Shown piece by piece: positions 1 to 7,997 of a stretch of DNA of 64,000 nucleotides. The stretch comes from Rhodoplanes sp046000175 (GTDB taxonomy: Bacteria; Pseudomonadota; Alphaproteobacteria; Rhizobiales; Xanthobacteraceae). The notes beneath the pieces are model-generated. The model did no database searches, was not told where the DNA came from, and saw nothing but the letters and a program-made list of their open reading frames with translations. The DNA lies in the NCBI RefSeq assembly GCF_046000175.1, contig NZ_JBEOMB010000028.1, positions 32,200 through 96,199 of the forward strand. Direction: 5' to 3'. The translations under genes and the position numbers were made by a program. Positions within the stretch are counted from its first letter, which is position 1; each line of letters begins with the position of its first letter.

Positions 1-32
1 GGAACCCTCGCAGGACTCGGGAAAACGGGACG

Positions 33-545
33 TCAGGCGGCGACGTCGGGGGGCGTGGCGCGGCCGAACAGGATGCGGAGCGCCCGCACGGCGCGGGCCA
101 GATAGATGACGACGACCAGCGCGGCGCCGGCGACGACGACAAAGCGGGCCGGCCAGGCCGGCACGCGCAGCGCGCCCTCGCCCTCGTACTCGCCGGCCAC
201 GAAGGCGCGCAGCGCCGGCTCGCTGCCGCCCCAGACGATCAGGCCGAAGAACAGCGCGCCGAGCACACCGGAGGCGAGCTCCGAGAACGCCTGGCCGCGC
301 GCCCCGAAGGCGCCGACCAGAACGTCAGCCTTCAGCATGCCGCCGCTCTGCACGGCGTGCGCCGCGAGCAGGAAGCAGACGATCACGATCGACATCGAGA
401 CGAGCTCGGGCGTCCCCTTGACCGGGCTGTTGAAGACGCCGCGGCCGATCACGTCGGCGACGACCAGGAACCCGAGCGCGAAGATGATCAGGGCCGCGAC
501 GGCGAGCAGCAGATGGACCACGGGCGTGGTCAGGCGATCGAACAC
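33..545 (-). CDS. TRAP transporter small permease (DctQ family)
   Basis: A 170-residue hydrophobic protein with four predicted membrane segments (about residues 9-32, 45-65, 88-108 and 132-152), the size and topology of the small membrane subunit of TRAP (tripartite ATP-independent periplasmic) transporters. These take up organic acids using an ion gradient. The small subunit works with a large DctM permease and a periplasmic binding protein. The binding-protein gene lies upstream on the same strand, starting at 1831, and the large permease gene is expected just beyond the left edge. The sequence diverges strongly in this family, so the assignment rests on topology and context. Substrate not predictable. 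Confidence 0.85.
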   Translation of the reverse strand: MFDRLTTPVVHLLLAVAALIIFALGFLVVADVIGRGVFNSPVKGTPELVSMSIVIVCFLLAAHAVQSGGMLKADVLVGAFGARGQAFSELASGVLGALFFGLIVWGGSEPALRAFVAGEYEGEGALRVPAWPARFVVVAGAALVVVIYLARAVRALRILFGRATPPDVAA

Positions 546-640
546 GGGCGGGGTCTCCGGGCGCGGGTGAAGGCGGGCGACGGGAGTGGAATGTCGGCCG
601 CGAAGATCGCGTGGTCGTTCGGGACGATCGACCGAGTTGT

Positions 641-740
641 CATTCCGGGGCGCGCCGAAGGCGCGAACCCGGAATCCAGCGGCAAGCGCGGAGCTCTCGG
701 CTGGATTCTGGGTTCGGCGCTGCGCGCCGCCCCGGAATGA
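641..740. repeat. Palindromic intergenic repeat, family A
   Basis: A roughly 100-base near-palindrome. It opens with CATTCCGGGGCGC and closes with its complement GCGCCGCCCCGGAATG; inner arms read CCCGGAATCCAGC and GCTGGATTCTGGG. A close copy lies at 19581-19682 and a half copy at 36491-36532. It sits between the TRAP small permease and binding-protein genes. Confidence 0.85.
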
Positions 741-763
741 CCAGAGATCTCTCTACGCGTCCT

Positions 764-1831
764 TCATTTCACCACGTAGCGGACCGGCCATTTGTGGCCG
801 TGCTTCTCGGCGGCCGACAGCGTCAGCTCCAGCACCTGGGTGGCGGGCAGGCCCTGGGCGTCGAGCTCCTTGGCCTTCTGCTTCGGCCAGTCGGCGAGCG
901 ACCGCGCCCACTCCGCGCGCACCTCGTCCGGCACCTTGCGCACGTCGACGCCGAGCTTGCGCAGCTCGTCGAGCTGCTTGGGGTAGTTCTCCTCGTTGAC
1001 GCTGCCGGTCTTCGCCTCGTACTCGCGGCCGACCTCGACGATGATGTCCTGGACCTCCTTGGGCAGCTTGGCGAAAGAGGCCGTGTTCATGGTCAGGCCG
1101 TGCCAGGTGATGGCGCCGAAGCCGGTCTCGGCATAGTGCTTGCCGATCTCGTAGAGCTTGAACTGCAGCCAGCCGGACGGGAACATGATCCAGCCGTTGT
1201 AGACGCCGGTCTGCATCGACGTGTAGGCCTCGGGCAGCGAGGACTGCACCGGCGTCGCGCCGGCGTATTCGAGCCACTTCAGGTTCAGCCCGGCGCCGGC
1301 GATCTTCTGGCCCTTGAGGTCGGCGACGGTCTTCCACGGGAACGTGGTGCCGAGATTGTAGCCGTTGTCGGCGATCAGCCCGAGCAGCCGCTGCTTGTAC
1401 TTGTCCTCCAGCACCTTGGAGAGATACGGCACCTGGTCGTAGACCTCGCGGGCGAGCTTGACGCTCGCCGCCGGGCTCATGGTGCCGAACGGCAGCATCA
1501 CCTGGAAGGCGTGCAGCGGCAGGTTGGAGGGCTCGAAGCAGAAGCAGTAGCCGCCAATGTCGATGATGCCGGACTGCACGCCCTCGAGCGTGTCGGCGAC
1601 CTTCACCATCGAGCCGCCGTAGCCCTCGACGAACTGCACCTTGTGCTTGGTGCGTTCGGCGACCCGCTTGGTCACCTCGGGGACGAAGAAGGTCGTGATC
1701 AGGTTGACGTAGGTCTGCACCGGCGGATGGCCGGAGGCGATGCGCAGCCGGAACGTCTCCTGGGCGGTGCTCGGCGTCGCCGACAGCACGGCGAGCCCGG
1801 CCGCGAACGCGGCCGTGACGACGGTCTTCAT
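764..1831 (-). CDS. TRAP transporter substrate-binding protein (DctP family)
   Basis: A 355-residue periplasmic solute receptor of the DctP/TRAP type. It begins with a typical Sec signal peptide (MKTVVTAAFAAGLAVLSATPSTAQ, stated in two parts: a hydrophobic run at residues 5-18, then cleavage after A-Q). The mature part has the long DctP fold with ETFRLRIASGHPP at its start. The open frame extends upstream to 1933, but the ATG at 1831 follows a strong GGGAGGAAG ribosome site and gives a clean signal peptide, so it is chosen. It precedes the small permease gene on the same strand. A FadR-type operator candidate lies 46 bases upstream. Ligand unknown; probably a carboxylate. Confidence 0.9.
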   Translation of the reverse strand: MKTVVTAAFAAGLAVLSATPSTAQETFRLRIASGHPPVQTYVNLITTFFVPEVTKRVAERTKHKVQFVEGYGGSMVKVADTLEGVQSGIIDIGGYCFCFEPSNLPLHAFQVMLPFGTMSPAASVKLAREVYDQVPYLSKVLEDKYKQRLLGLIADNGYNLGTTFPWKTVADLKGQKIAGAGLNLKWLEYAGATPVQSSLPEAYTSMQTGVYNGWIMFPSGWLQFKLYEIGKHYAETGFGAITWHGLTMNTASFAKLPKEVQDIIVEVGREYEAKTGSVNEENYPKQLDELRKLGVDVRKVPDEVRAEWARSLADWPKQKAKELDAQGLPATQVLELTLSAAEKHGHKWPVRYVVK

Positions 1832-1876
1832 GGTCTTCCTCCCGATCGCCCGCGCTGGTGCGAGCATTGTTCTACT

Positions 1877-1887
1877 TTGTATGACCA
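1877..1887. promoter_or_regulatory. Candidate GntR/FadR-type operator upstream of TRAP genes
   Basis: The 11-mer TTGTATGACCA matches the two-fold symmetric FadR-subfamily consensus TNGTNNNACNA on both strands. It sits 46 bases upstream of the binding-protein ATG, inside the only AT-rich stretch (about 1864-1905) of this gap, where a promoter would be expected. TRAP genes for sugar acids are often controlled by GntR regulators, but none is encoded nearby. The match is short and unverified. Confidence 0.4.
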
Positions 1888-2000
1888 GCTTTGAATTTAC
1901 CGTCGCGGCTGTCAACCGTGCTGTCGACGGCACGGTGCGCCGGCGGGCCGTCCGGGAGCGGGAGTCGTCTCGCCGCGGCGCTACGCCGCGGCTCTCGAGA

Positions 2001-2621
2001 TCACAGCCAGTCGCGGTCGACGCCGGCGGCGGCCAGCATGCCGGCGAGCTTCTTGCGGGCGTAGAACAGCCGCGTCTTCACGGTGTTCTCCGGGATGCCG
2101 AACACCTTGGCGACGTCGGCGACCGACCGCTCGTGATAGTAGACGAGGTCGATGATCTCGCGGTGCGTGGACGGCAGGGCGTCGAGGCAGCGGCGCAGGA
2201 TCACGGCGCGGTTCTGCTTCTCCAGCGTGACGTCCGGGGTCTCGCCGTCGTCCTCGATCTCGGCGGCGCGCTCGTCGTCGATCGACTCGGTCGGCCGGCG
2301 GCGCAGCACCGCGTAGGCCTTGTGGCGGGCGATCGCCAGCAGCCAGGTCGACACGGCGGAGCGGCCCTCGAACTGGCCGGCCTGCCGCCAGGCATCGATG
2401 AACACCTCGCTGATCACGTCCTCGGCCTGGGTGCGGTCACCCAGGATGCGCAGGACGAAGCGGAACACGCGGACATGGTGTCGCGTGTAGAAGACCTGGA
2501 GGGCGGCGCGGTCGCCGGCCGCCATGCGGGCCATCAGCCCGACATCGGTCGGGGCCTTGGCGCCGGCTGCGGGGCGGCGCTCGGTCTCGCTCACGCGCGG
2601 CAGGGCAAGAACGGTGGACAT
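2001..2621 (-). CDS. ECF-type RNA polymerase sigma factor
   Basis: A 206-residue group IV sigma factor with only regions 2 and 4. Region 2 (about residues 30-100) contains the core-binding stretch RTQAEDVISEVFIDAW. Region 4 (about 140-195) has the helix-turn-helix with SVADVAKVFGIPENTVKTR. The frame can be read from a TTG at 2633, but the ATG at 2621 has GGAGGTG just ahead and is preferred. No anti-sigma factor gene is adjacent, so its signal is unclear. The gene stands 65 bases downstream of the divergent-looking but co-directional MBL-fold gene, and the two could be co-transcribed. Promoter specificity cannot be read from sequence. Confidence 0.9.
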   Translation of the reverse strand: MSTVLALPRVSETERRPAAGAKAPTDVGLMARMAAGDRAALQVFYTRHHVRVFRFVLRILGDRTQAEDVISEVFIDAWRQAGQFEGRSAVSTWLLAIARHKAYAVLRRRPTESIDDERAAEIEDDGETPDVTLEKQNRAVILRRCLDALPSTHREIIDLVYYHERSVADVAKVFGIPENTVKTRLFYARKKLAGMLAAAGVDRDWL

Positions 2622-2686
2622 CGGCACCTCCAACGACTGTGTGCCGGATCCATAGGCCCTGCCGCGCCCGCGTTATGTGAAGCGGA

Positions 2687-3667
2687 TCACACAAGCCAGG
2701 GGGTGCCGTCGTCCTCGCGGATCTCGGCCGGGCGGGTGGCCGGGGCGGCGGGCAGCCGCAGCGTCAGGCCCTCGGCGGCGACCAGGGTGCCGGGCCGCAT
2801 CGCCTCGGCCTCGCGGGCGATGCGGTCGAGGGTCGGGTCGTCGTGGCTGGGGTCGTGGTGGAAGATCGCGAGGCGCTTCGCCCCGGCCGCCGCGGCGAGC
2901 CGCACCCCGTGCTGCCAGGTCGAATGGCCGCGCCCGGCATGGGCCGCGTACTCGGCCTCCGTGTAGGTGCAGTCGTAGACGAACAGGTCGACGTCGGCGG
3001 CGAGCGCCAGCACGGACGGGTCGAGCGCGCCGCCGCGGTGCTCGGTGTCGGTCACATAGGCCAGCGAGGCGCCGCCGTACTCCAGCCGATAGCCGCAGCC
3101 GCCGCCCGGATGGTCGAGCGGCGCCGTGGCGAGCACGATGCCGGGATGGGGGCTGAGCGTGTCGCCGCAGCGGAAGTCGGTGAAGCCGATGTCGGCGCGA
3201 AAGAAGTCGCCGCCGCCCGGGAACAGCGGATGGCCGACCAGACGGCGGATCGCCTCGCCGAGCGTCAGGTCGGGCAGCAGGTGGCCGGCCCACAGGCGCA
3301 GCCGGGCGCCCGGCTCGTAGGCCGGCTGGAAGAACGGCAGGCCCCAGACATGGTCGAGATGGCAGTGGCTGAAGAAGATGTCGGCGTCGACCGGCTTTGG
3401 CCGGCCGGTTGCCGGCACGGCGGTCTCCCCGCCGGCGGCGAGCGCCAGGCCGAGCAGGCGCAGGCCGGAGCCGGCGTCGAAGATGATCAGCCGGTCGCCG
3501 CAGCGCACCTCCAGGCAGGCCGTGTTGCCGCCGTAACGGAGCGTCGCGGGACCCGGGCAGGTGACGCTGCCGCGCACGCCCCAGAAGCGAACCTGCATCC
3601 CGGCCGCCGCAGGCGCGGTTTTCAAAGTCGCGGTCGCCGAAATCCCGGTCGTCGTTTTGCCGGTCAT
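2687..3667 (-). CDS. MBL-fold metallo-hydrolase
   Basis: A metallo-beta-lactamase-fold hydrolase of about 326 residues. It has the binuclear metal motif HCHLDH at residues 101-106, later metal ligands in APLDHPGGG and YVTDTEHRG, a Y-D-C-T-Y-T-E segment typical of this subgroup, and a final HHDPSHDD. The N-terminal core VRFWGVRGSVTCPGP is characteristic of PhnP/cyclic-phosphodiesterase-like MBL proteins, so a phosphodiester or phosphate ester substrate is plausible but not shown. ATG 3667 is chosen over upstream starts; a later ATG at 3598, directly before the core, cannot be excluded and would shorten it by 23 residues. Confidence 0.85.
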   Translation of the reverse strand: MTGKTTTGISATATLKTAPAAAGMQVRFWGVRGSVTCPGPATLRYGGNTACLEVRCGDRLIIFDAGSGLRLLGLALAAGGETAVPATGRPKPVDADIFFSHCHLDHVWGLPFFQPAYEPGARLRLWAGHLLPDLTLGEAIRRLVGHPLFPGGGDFFRADIGFTDFRCGDTLSPHPGIVLATAPLDHPGGGCGYRLEYGGASLAYVTDTEHRGGALDPSVLALAADVDLFVYDCTYTEAEYAAHAGRGHSTWQHGVRLAAAAGAKRLAIFHHDPSHDDPTLDRIAREAEAMRPGTLVAAEGLTLRLPAAPATRPAEIREDDGTPWLV

Positions 3668-3962
3668 GGACACCCCGGTGTCGGACTCCGTCCGGTTCTC
3701 CCGCACGTCCCCGTGCGGCGTTCGCGTCCCCGCGGGAAGTAAGCCACGACCGGCGCCCGCCGCCAAGCCGGCCGGCCGTCGGGACGTCGCGGTGCGATGT
3801 CGCCGTCGCGACGTCGTCGCGTCGTCGTCGCGTCTTCGCCGGGGTCGGTTCGCCTCTCGGCGTATGGACGTTTGCGCCGGCGCACGCTATTGCGCGATCC
3901 GTCACCGCGCCGGCAGGCCGACCGGCGCGGATCATGATGGGCCATCAGGGAAGGGGAAGGGC
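3668..3962. other. Divergent intergenic region with CGTCG-rich low-complexity tract
   Basis: This gap separates the divergently transcribed MBL hydrolase and ABC ATPase genes and should hold both promoters. Between about 3781 and 3840 it is dominated by overlapping CGTCG/GTCGC units, a simple-sequence tract. No convincing -35/-10 pair was recognised, and the open frames reading through it show no recognisable protein. Confidence 0.5.
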
Positions 3963-4796
3963 GTGCAGCAGGCGGCAGCCCGGGAGCCGGCGGCGCCGCG
4001 CGCCGTGCATCTCGACGACCTCACCATCGCGTTCCGGCTCGCCGACCGCTCGGTCTTCACGGCGGTGCGGGAGGCCACGCTGTCGGTCGCCGACGGCGAG
4101 TTCGTCGCCATCGTCGGGCCGACCGGCTGCGGCAAGTCGACCCTGCTCAACGCCGCCGCCGGGCTGCTGACGCCCGCCGCCGGAGCGGTCGAGATTTTCG
4201 GGGCGCCGCTGTCCGGCCTCAACCGATCGGCCGGCTACCTGTTCCAGGCCGATTCGCTGTTCCCGTGGAAGACCGCGATCGAGAACGTCGCGATCGGGCT
4301 CGAGGTCGCCGGCACGGCGAAGCAGGAGGCGCGCGCGGAGGCGGCGCGCTGGCTCGCCCGGGTCGGCCTCGGCGGCTTCGCCGACCGCTATCCGCACATG
4401 CTCTCGGGCGGCCAGCGCAAGCGCGTCGGCCTCGCCCAGGTGCTGATCCGCCACCCGAAGATCCTCCTGATGGACGAGCCGTTCGGCCCGCTCGACGCGC
4501 AGACCCGGCAGATCATGGGCAACCTGCTGCTCGAATTGTGGAGCAGCGACCGCAAGGGCGTGATGTTCGTCACCCACGACCTCGAGGAGGCGATCGCGCT
4601 CGCCGACCGCGTCGTGATCATGTCGGCCGGCCCGGCGGCCCGCATCATCGGCGACTGGACGATCCCGCTGGCGCGGCCCCGCGAGGTCGCCGAGATCAAG
4701 CTCGACAAGGCCTTCCACGATCTCCACCGCGAGATCTGGGCGGTGCTCCGCGACGAGGTGATGAAGGGCTACGCTCAGACCGGGGGATTGGGATGA
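3963..4796 (+). CDS. ABC transporter ATP-binding protein (nitrate/sulfonate/taurine type)
   Basis: A 277-residue ABC ATPase of the TauB/SsuB/NrtD class. Walker A GPTGCGKST lies at residues 52-60, the signature LSGGQRKR near 145, Walker B ILLMDEPFGPLDAQT near 168 and the switch histidine in VTHDLEEA near 200. It powers import with the permease encoded at 5032. The start is taken as GTG 3963, preceded by a purine-rich AAGGGGAAGGG; the frame is open far upstream, but that sequence is not conserved-looking. No solute-binding protein gene is in the cluster. A palindromic repeat separates it from the permease gene. Confidence 0.88.
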   Translation: MQQAAAREPAAPRAVHLDDLTIAFRLADRSVFTAVREATLSVADGEFVAIVGPTGCGKSTLLNAAAGLLTPAAGAVEIFGAPLSGLNRSAGYLFQADSLFPWKTAIENVAIGLEVAGTAKQEARAEAARWLARVGLGGFADRYPHMLSGGQRKRVGLAQVLIRHPKILLMDEPFGPLDAQTRQIMGNLLLELWSSDRKGVMFVTHDLEEAIALADRVVIMSAGPAARIIGDWTIPLARPREVAEIKLDKAFHDLHREIWAVLRDEVMKGYAQTGGLG

Positions 4797-4830
4797 TGGT
4801 CGCGTTGTGTGAAGAGCCGCCGCGCCCTCC

Positions 4831-4988
4831 GCACCCTCTCCCTGAGGGTCGCGCGCTTGCGCGACAAGAGGGTCGCGCGCGAGCGCAGCTCGCGACCGGG
4901 GTGAGGGTTTACGGCGCTCATGGAGGGCTCGGCACCCCCTCACCCGACGCGCTTTGCGCGTCGACCTCTCCCCGCTGGGGAGAGGTGA
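4831..4988. repeat. Palindromic intergenic repeat, family D, inside ABC operon
   Basis: A compound element built from CCCTCTCCCTGAGGGTCGCGC and CCCCCTCACCCGACGCGC modules, ending in CCTCTCCCCGCTGGGGAGAGG. Related copies are at 14487-14563 and 33514-33697. It fills nearly all of the 235-base gap between the ABC ATPase and permease genes. Confidence 0.8.
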
Positions 4989-5031
4989 CGGAGCGCCTGG
5001 TCGACGCCCTGCATGGAAGCGGAGGCTGCCG

Positions 5032-5820
5032 ATGTCCCGCCTGACTCTCCTGGCGCTGCAGATTCTCGTCGCGGTCGCGGTCATCGGCCTGTGGCAGGTG
5101 CTGACCAGCGTGCCGATCTTCGGCACCATCCTGCTGCCGCCGTTCTTCTTCTCGCGGCCCGGCGACGTCGCCGCCCGGATCGTCAAGTGGTTCGCCGACG
5201 GCTCGATCTGGATGCATCTGTGGATCACGCTGACCGAGTCGGTGCTCGCCTTCGTGATCGGCTCGCTCGGCGGCGTGCTGGTCGGCTTCTGGTTCGCCAG
5301 GAAGCCGCTGATCGCCGCCGTGTTCGATCCTTACGTGAAGATGATGAACGCGCTGCCGCGCGTCGTGCTGGCGCCGATCTTCGCACTGTGGCTCGGGCTC
5401 GGCATCTGGTCGAAGGTGGCGCTCGGCGTCACGCTGGTGTTCTTCGTGGTGTTCTTCAACGTCTATCAGGGCGTCAAGGAGGTGAGCCCGACCGTGCTCG
5501 CCAACGCCCGCATGCTGGGGATGAGCGAGCGCCAGCTGATGCGTCACGTCTACTGGCCGTCGGCGCTGTCGTGGATGTTCTCGTCGCTGCACACCTCGGT
5601 CGGCTTCGCCGTGGTCGGCGCCGTGGTCGGCGAGTATCTCGGCTCGGCGGCCGGCCTCGGCTACCTGATCCAGCAGGCCGAGGGCGTGTTCGACGTCGCC
5701 GGCGTGTTCGCCGGCATGACGGTGCTGGCCGCCTTCGTCATCGTCATCGACATCCTGGTCAGCATGATCGAGCGCCGCCTCCTGGTCTGGCGCCCGGTCG
5801 CCGCCGACGCGCGCGGCTGA
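5032..5820 (+). CDS. ABC transporter permease (nitrate/sulfonate/taurine type)
   Basis: A 262-residue inner-membrane permease of the SsuC/TauC/NrtB class with six predicted membrane spans. It carries the EAA loop (around ANARMLGMSERQLMRHVYWPSA) that docks on the ATPase. ATG 5032 is chosen because GGAGG lies at 5021-5025 and the protein then begins directly at the first membrane helix; the frame opens earlier at 4954 within the repeat. It pairs with the ATPase encoded upstream. No binding protein is present, so the substrate remains open. Confidence 0.88.
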   Translation: MSRLTLLALQILVAVAVIGLWQVLTSVPIFGTILLPPFFFSRPGDVAARIVKWFADGSIWMHLWITLTESVLAFVIGSLGGVLVGFWFARKPLIAAVFDPYVKMMNALPRVVLAPIFALWLGLGIWSKVALGVTLVFFVVFFNVYQGVKEVSPTVLANARMLGMSERQLMRHVYWPSALSWMFSSLHTSVGFAVVGAVVGEYLGSAAGLGYLIQQAEGVFDVAGVFAGMTVLAAFVIVIDILVSMIERRLLVWRPVAADARG

Positions 5821-5821
5821 G

Positions 5822-5861
5822 CCTCGCCCGTAAGGAGGGGCACTCGCCCGTCCGGGCGAGG
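5822..5861 (+). terminator. Hairpin after ABC permease gene
   Basis: Immediately after the permease stop, CTCGCCCG (5843-5850) pairs with CGGGCGAG (5853-5860), and an alternative longer pairing starts at 5822. There is no clear T-run, so termination is only suggested. It could equally be another small intergenic palindrome. Confidence 0.35.
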
Positions 5862-5995
5862 CGACGCCCCTTGCAGGGCGGGCCCGCGAACGCGCGTCCC
5901 GCTGCCGCCACAATGGCGCCCGAGACCGCTCTGGCGCCGGCTGCGGCGCGACGGGGGCCGGCCGGCTTCGGCGGCGGGCGGGACGGCGAGGGCGC

Positions 5996-7111
5996 ATGCG
6001 AGGGTCTGCATTGGCGGCGATGATTCTGGCCGCCGCGGCCGGTGTGGCGGTCGCGGCGCCCGAAGGCGCGCCGTCGGCTGCGCCCCCACTGCCGCGCGGC
6101 ACCGTGGCGCCGTCCGCCTCGTCGTCGTCAGCCCCATCATCGTCAGCCCCATCATCATCGGCCGCCGCGCCGGCGCGCATGCCCATGCCGCACCGGGCCG
6201 CCGTGCCGCTGCCGCGGCCGCGGCCGGCCGCCGCGCCAGGGCAGGGTTTTCAGCCGGCCTCCGCCTCCACCACCATCATCTTGCCGCCCGCGCCGCCGCC
6301 GTTGCCCGCGGGCCTGCCCGTCACGGCGCCGCTGCCGCGGCCGGGGCCGCCGCGCGACGAGGCCGGACTGCCGATCCCCGGACCGGTGGGCGATCCGGAG
6401 CGCGACGCCGCCCAGACCGCCTGCCTCGCCCGGCTCGCCGGCCTCGCCGAGGCGGAGCCCGAGCCGCCTGTGCTCGGCCCGGCCGGCTGCGAGACGCGCG
6501 AGCTCGTCAAGCTCACCGCGATCCGGCTGCCGGGCGGCGGCCGCATCGCGATCCACGCGCCGTTCCAGCCGCAGACGCGGCTGCGCTGCACGATGGCCGA
6601 GGCCTTCGCCCAATGGGTGCGCGAGGACGTGGTGGCGCTGACCGCGTCGTCCGGCCCGGTCACGGGTCTCCTGGTCGATTCCTCGACCGAGTGCCGCACC
6701 CGCAACCGCGTCGTCGGCGCCAAGATGAGCGAGCACGGCACCGGCAACGCGATCGACGTGCGGGCCGTCAGCTTCGGCGGCGGCCGCAATCTGGTGCTGA
6801 CCGACCACCTGGCCGACAAGGGCGTGCGCACGGCGCTCGCCGAGTCGGTCTGCGGGCGGTTCATGACCGTGCTCGGGCCGGGCTCGGACGGCTACCACGA
6901 GAGCCACGTGCATCTCGATCTCGCCGAGCGGCGCAGCGGCACCAAGCTGTGCAAATGGGAGGTGCGCGACGCCTCCTGGAAGCCGCCGGCCAAGCCCAAC
7001 GTCAAGCCGGACACCAAGCCGGCCAAGCCCGCTCCGACCGAGGAGCCCGACGCCGAGGCCGAGACGGACCCCGCCGAGCCGGCCGCCGCCGCGGCAGCGG
7101 CCGAGGAGTGA
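5996..7111 (+). CDS. Secreted extensin-like C-terminal domain protein
   Basis: A 371-residue exported protein. After a signal peptide (residues 1-20) comes a long Pro/Ala/Ser-rich linker to about residue 130 with a short repeated SSAPS unit, reflecting a 15-base tandem repeat near 6122-6160. The extensin-like C-terminal domain follows (about residues 140-325), with conserved cysteines and the putative metal-binding motifs SEHGTGNAIDV and ESHVHLDL. These resemble the active-site pattern of M15/MepA-type peptidoglycan peptidases. A lysine- and acid-rich tail ends the protein. A role in the cell envelope is likely; enzymatic activity is inferred. ATG 5996 follows GCGAGGGCGC. Confidence 0.85.
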   Translation: MRGSALAAMILAAAAGVAVAAPEGAPSAAPPLPRGTVAPSASSSSAPSSSAPSSSAAAPARMPMPHRAAVPLPRPRPAAAPGQGFQPASASTTIILPPAPPPLPAGLPVTAPLPRPGPPRDEAGLPIPGPVGDPERDAAQTACLARLAGLAEAEPEPPVLGPAGCETRELVKLTAIRLPGGGRIAIHAPFQPQTRLRCTMAEAFAQWVREDVVALTASSGPVTGLLVDSSTECRTRNRVVGAKMSEHGTGNAIDVRAVSFGGGRNLVLTDHLADKGVRTALAESVCGRFMTVLGPGSDGYHESHVHLDLAERRSGTKLCKWEVRDASWKPPAKPNVKPDTKPAKPAPTEEPDAEAETDPAEPAAAAAAAEE

Positions 7112-7117
7112 CGGCGA

Positions 7118-7754
7118 TCACGCCGCTCCGAACAGGAGCCGGACGTAGTCGCGATAGGCGAGCACCTGGCCGGGCAGCACGGCCGGCTCGCGCAGCAGCT
7201 TCGCCAGCACGATGCCGCCCTCCACCAGGGTCGCCGCCATGTCGGCGACGGCGTCCAGGTCGGTCGGCAGCCGCGGCGGCGTCCGCTCGGCGATACGGTC
7301 GAGGCGGGCGCGGAAGCGCCCGCCAGGCCAGCACGCCGGCGCGGTTGAGGTCGCGGATCTCCTGGTCGAAGAGCTGCTCCTGATAGCAATAGGACGCCGC
7401 GAGGCACCCCGGATGGGCGCCCGGCAGATCGGCCAGCATCTCGGCGAACAGCTTCAGGAAGATCAGGTAGCCGTGCAGCGGGTCGTCGCTGAGCGCGTCG
7501 GCGCGGGCGAACAGGCCGTCCAGGATCTCCTCGTCGCGCTCCAGATAGCGCCGCAGCAGGGCCTTGGCGAGCTCGCCCTTGTCCTTGAAATGATAGAAGA
7601 AGCCGCTCTTGGTCAGGCCCGTCGCCGCGATCAGCTCGTCGATCGAGGTGGCGGCGAAGCCCTTCGCCAGCACGGCGGCCTCGGCGGCGGCGAGGAGACG
7701 CTCGCGGGTCTCGCCGCGGCGGCGCGGGCGCGGCTGGGGCATCGCGGTCGACAT
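7118..7754 (-). pseudogene. TetR-family regulator with frameshift
   Basis: The N-terminal part (from ATG 7754) is an intact TetR DNA-binding domain with SIDELIAATGLTKSGFFYHF as recognition helix region, followed by the first ligand-domain helices up to DLNRAGVLAWR near 7320. There the frame shifts. Reading on in a second minus-strand frame from about 7310 to the TGA at 7118-7120 restores a good TetR C-terminus (FRARLDRIAERTPPRL, then LVEGGIVLAKLLREPAVL and DYVRLLFGAA). The change equals loss of two bases in a GCGC run near 7311-7320, or gain of one. The gene is either a recent pseudogene or a sequencing error. Without the shift the product would be about 211 residues. Confidence 0.8.
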
Positions 7755-7997
7755 CGGCGGGGGCTCCGGTTCGCGGCGATCGCGAACTGTACCACGGGTA
7801 CGGTCTTGTCGGCGGGGGGGCCGGCGCGGGTCGGTCCGGCCCCGCGCACTTGCGCCATAAGCGGTTGAAATCAGGACTGACGCCTTCGTGAACCGGGCCG
7901 CACCACGGGTTCACTGATGCCGCGACGGACGGGCCGATAGGGTCCAGGCCGTTTTTTCGCACGACACCAGCGGCGCGTCGCGCCGGGAGGCACCCCC

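Noticed and set aside
3781..3840. CGTCG-rich tract considered as a CRISPR or regulated repeat array
   Set aside because: No regular unit with unique spacers; it is simple-sequence DNA.
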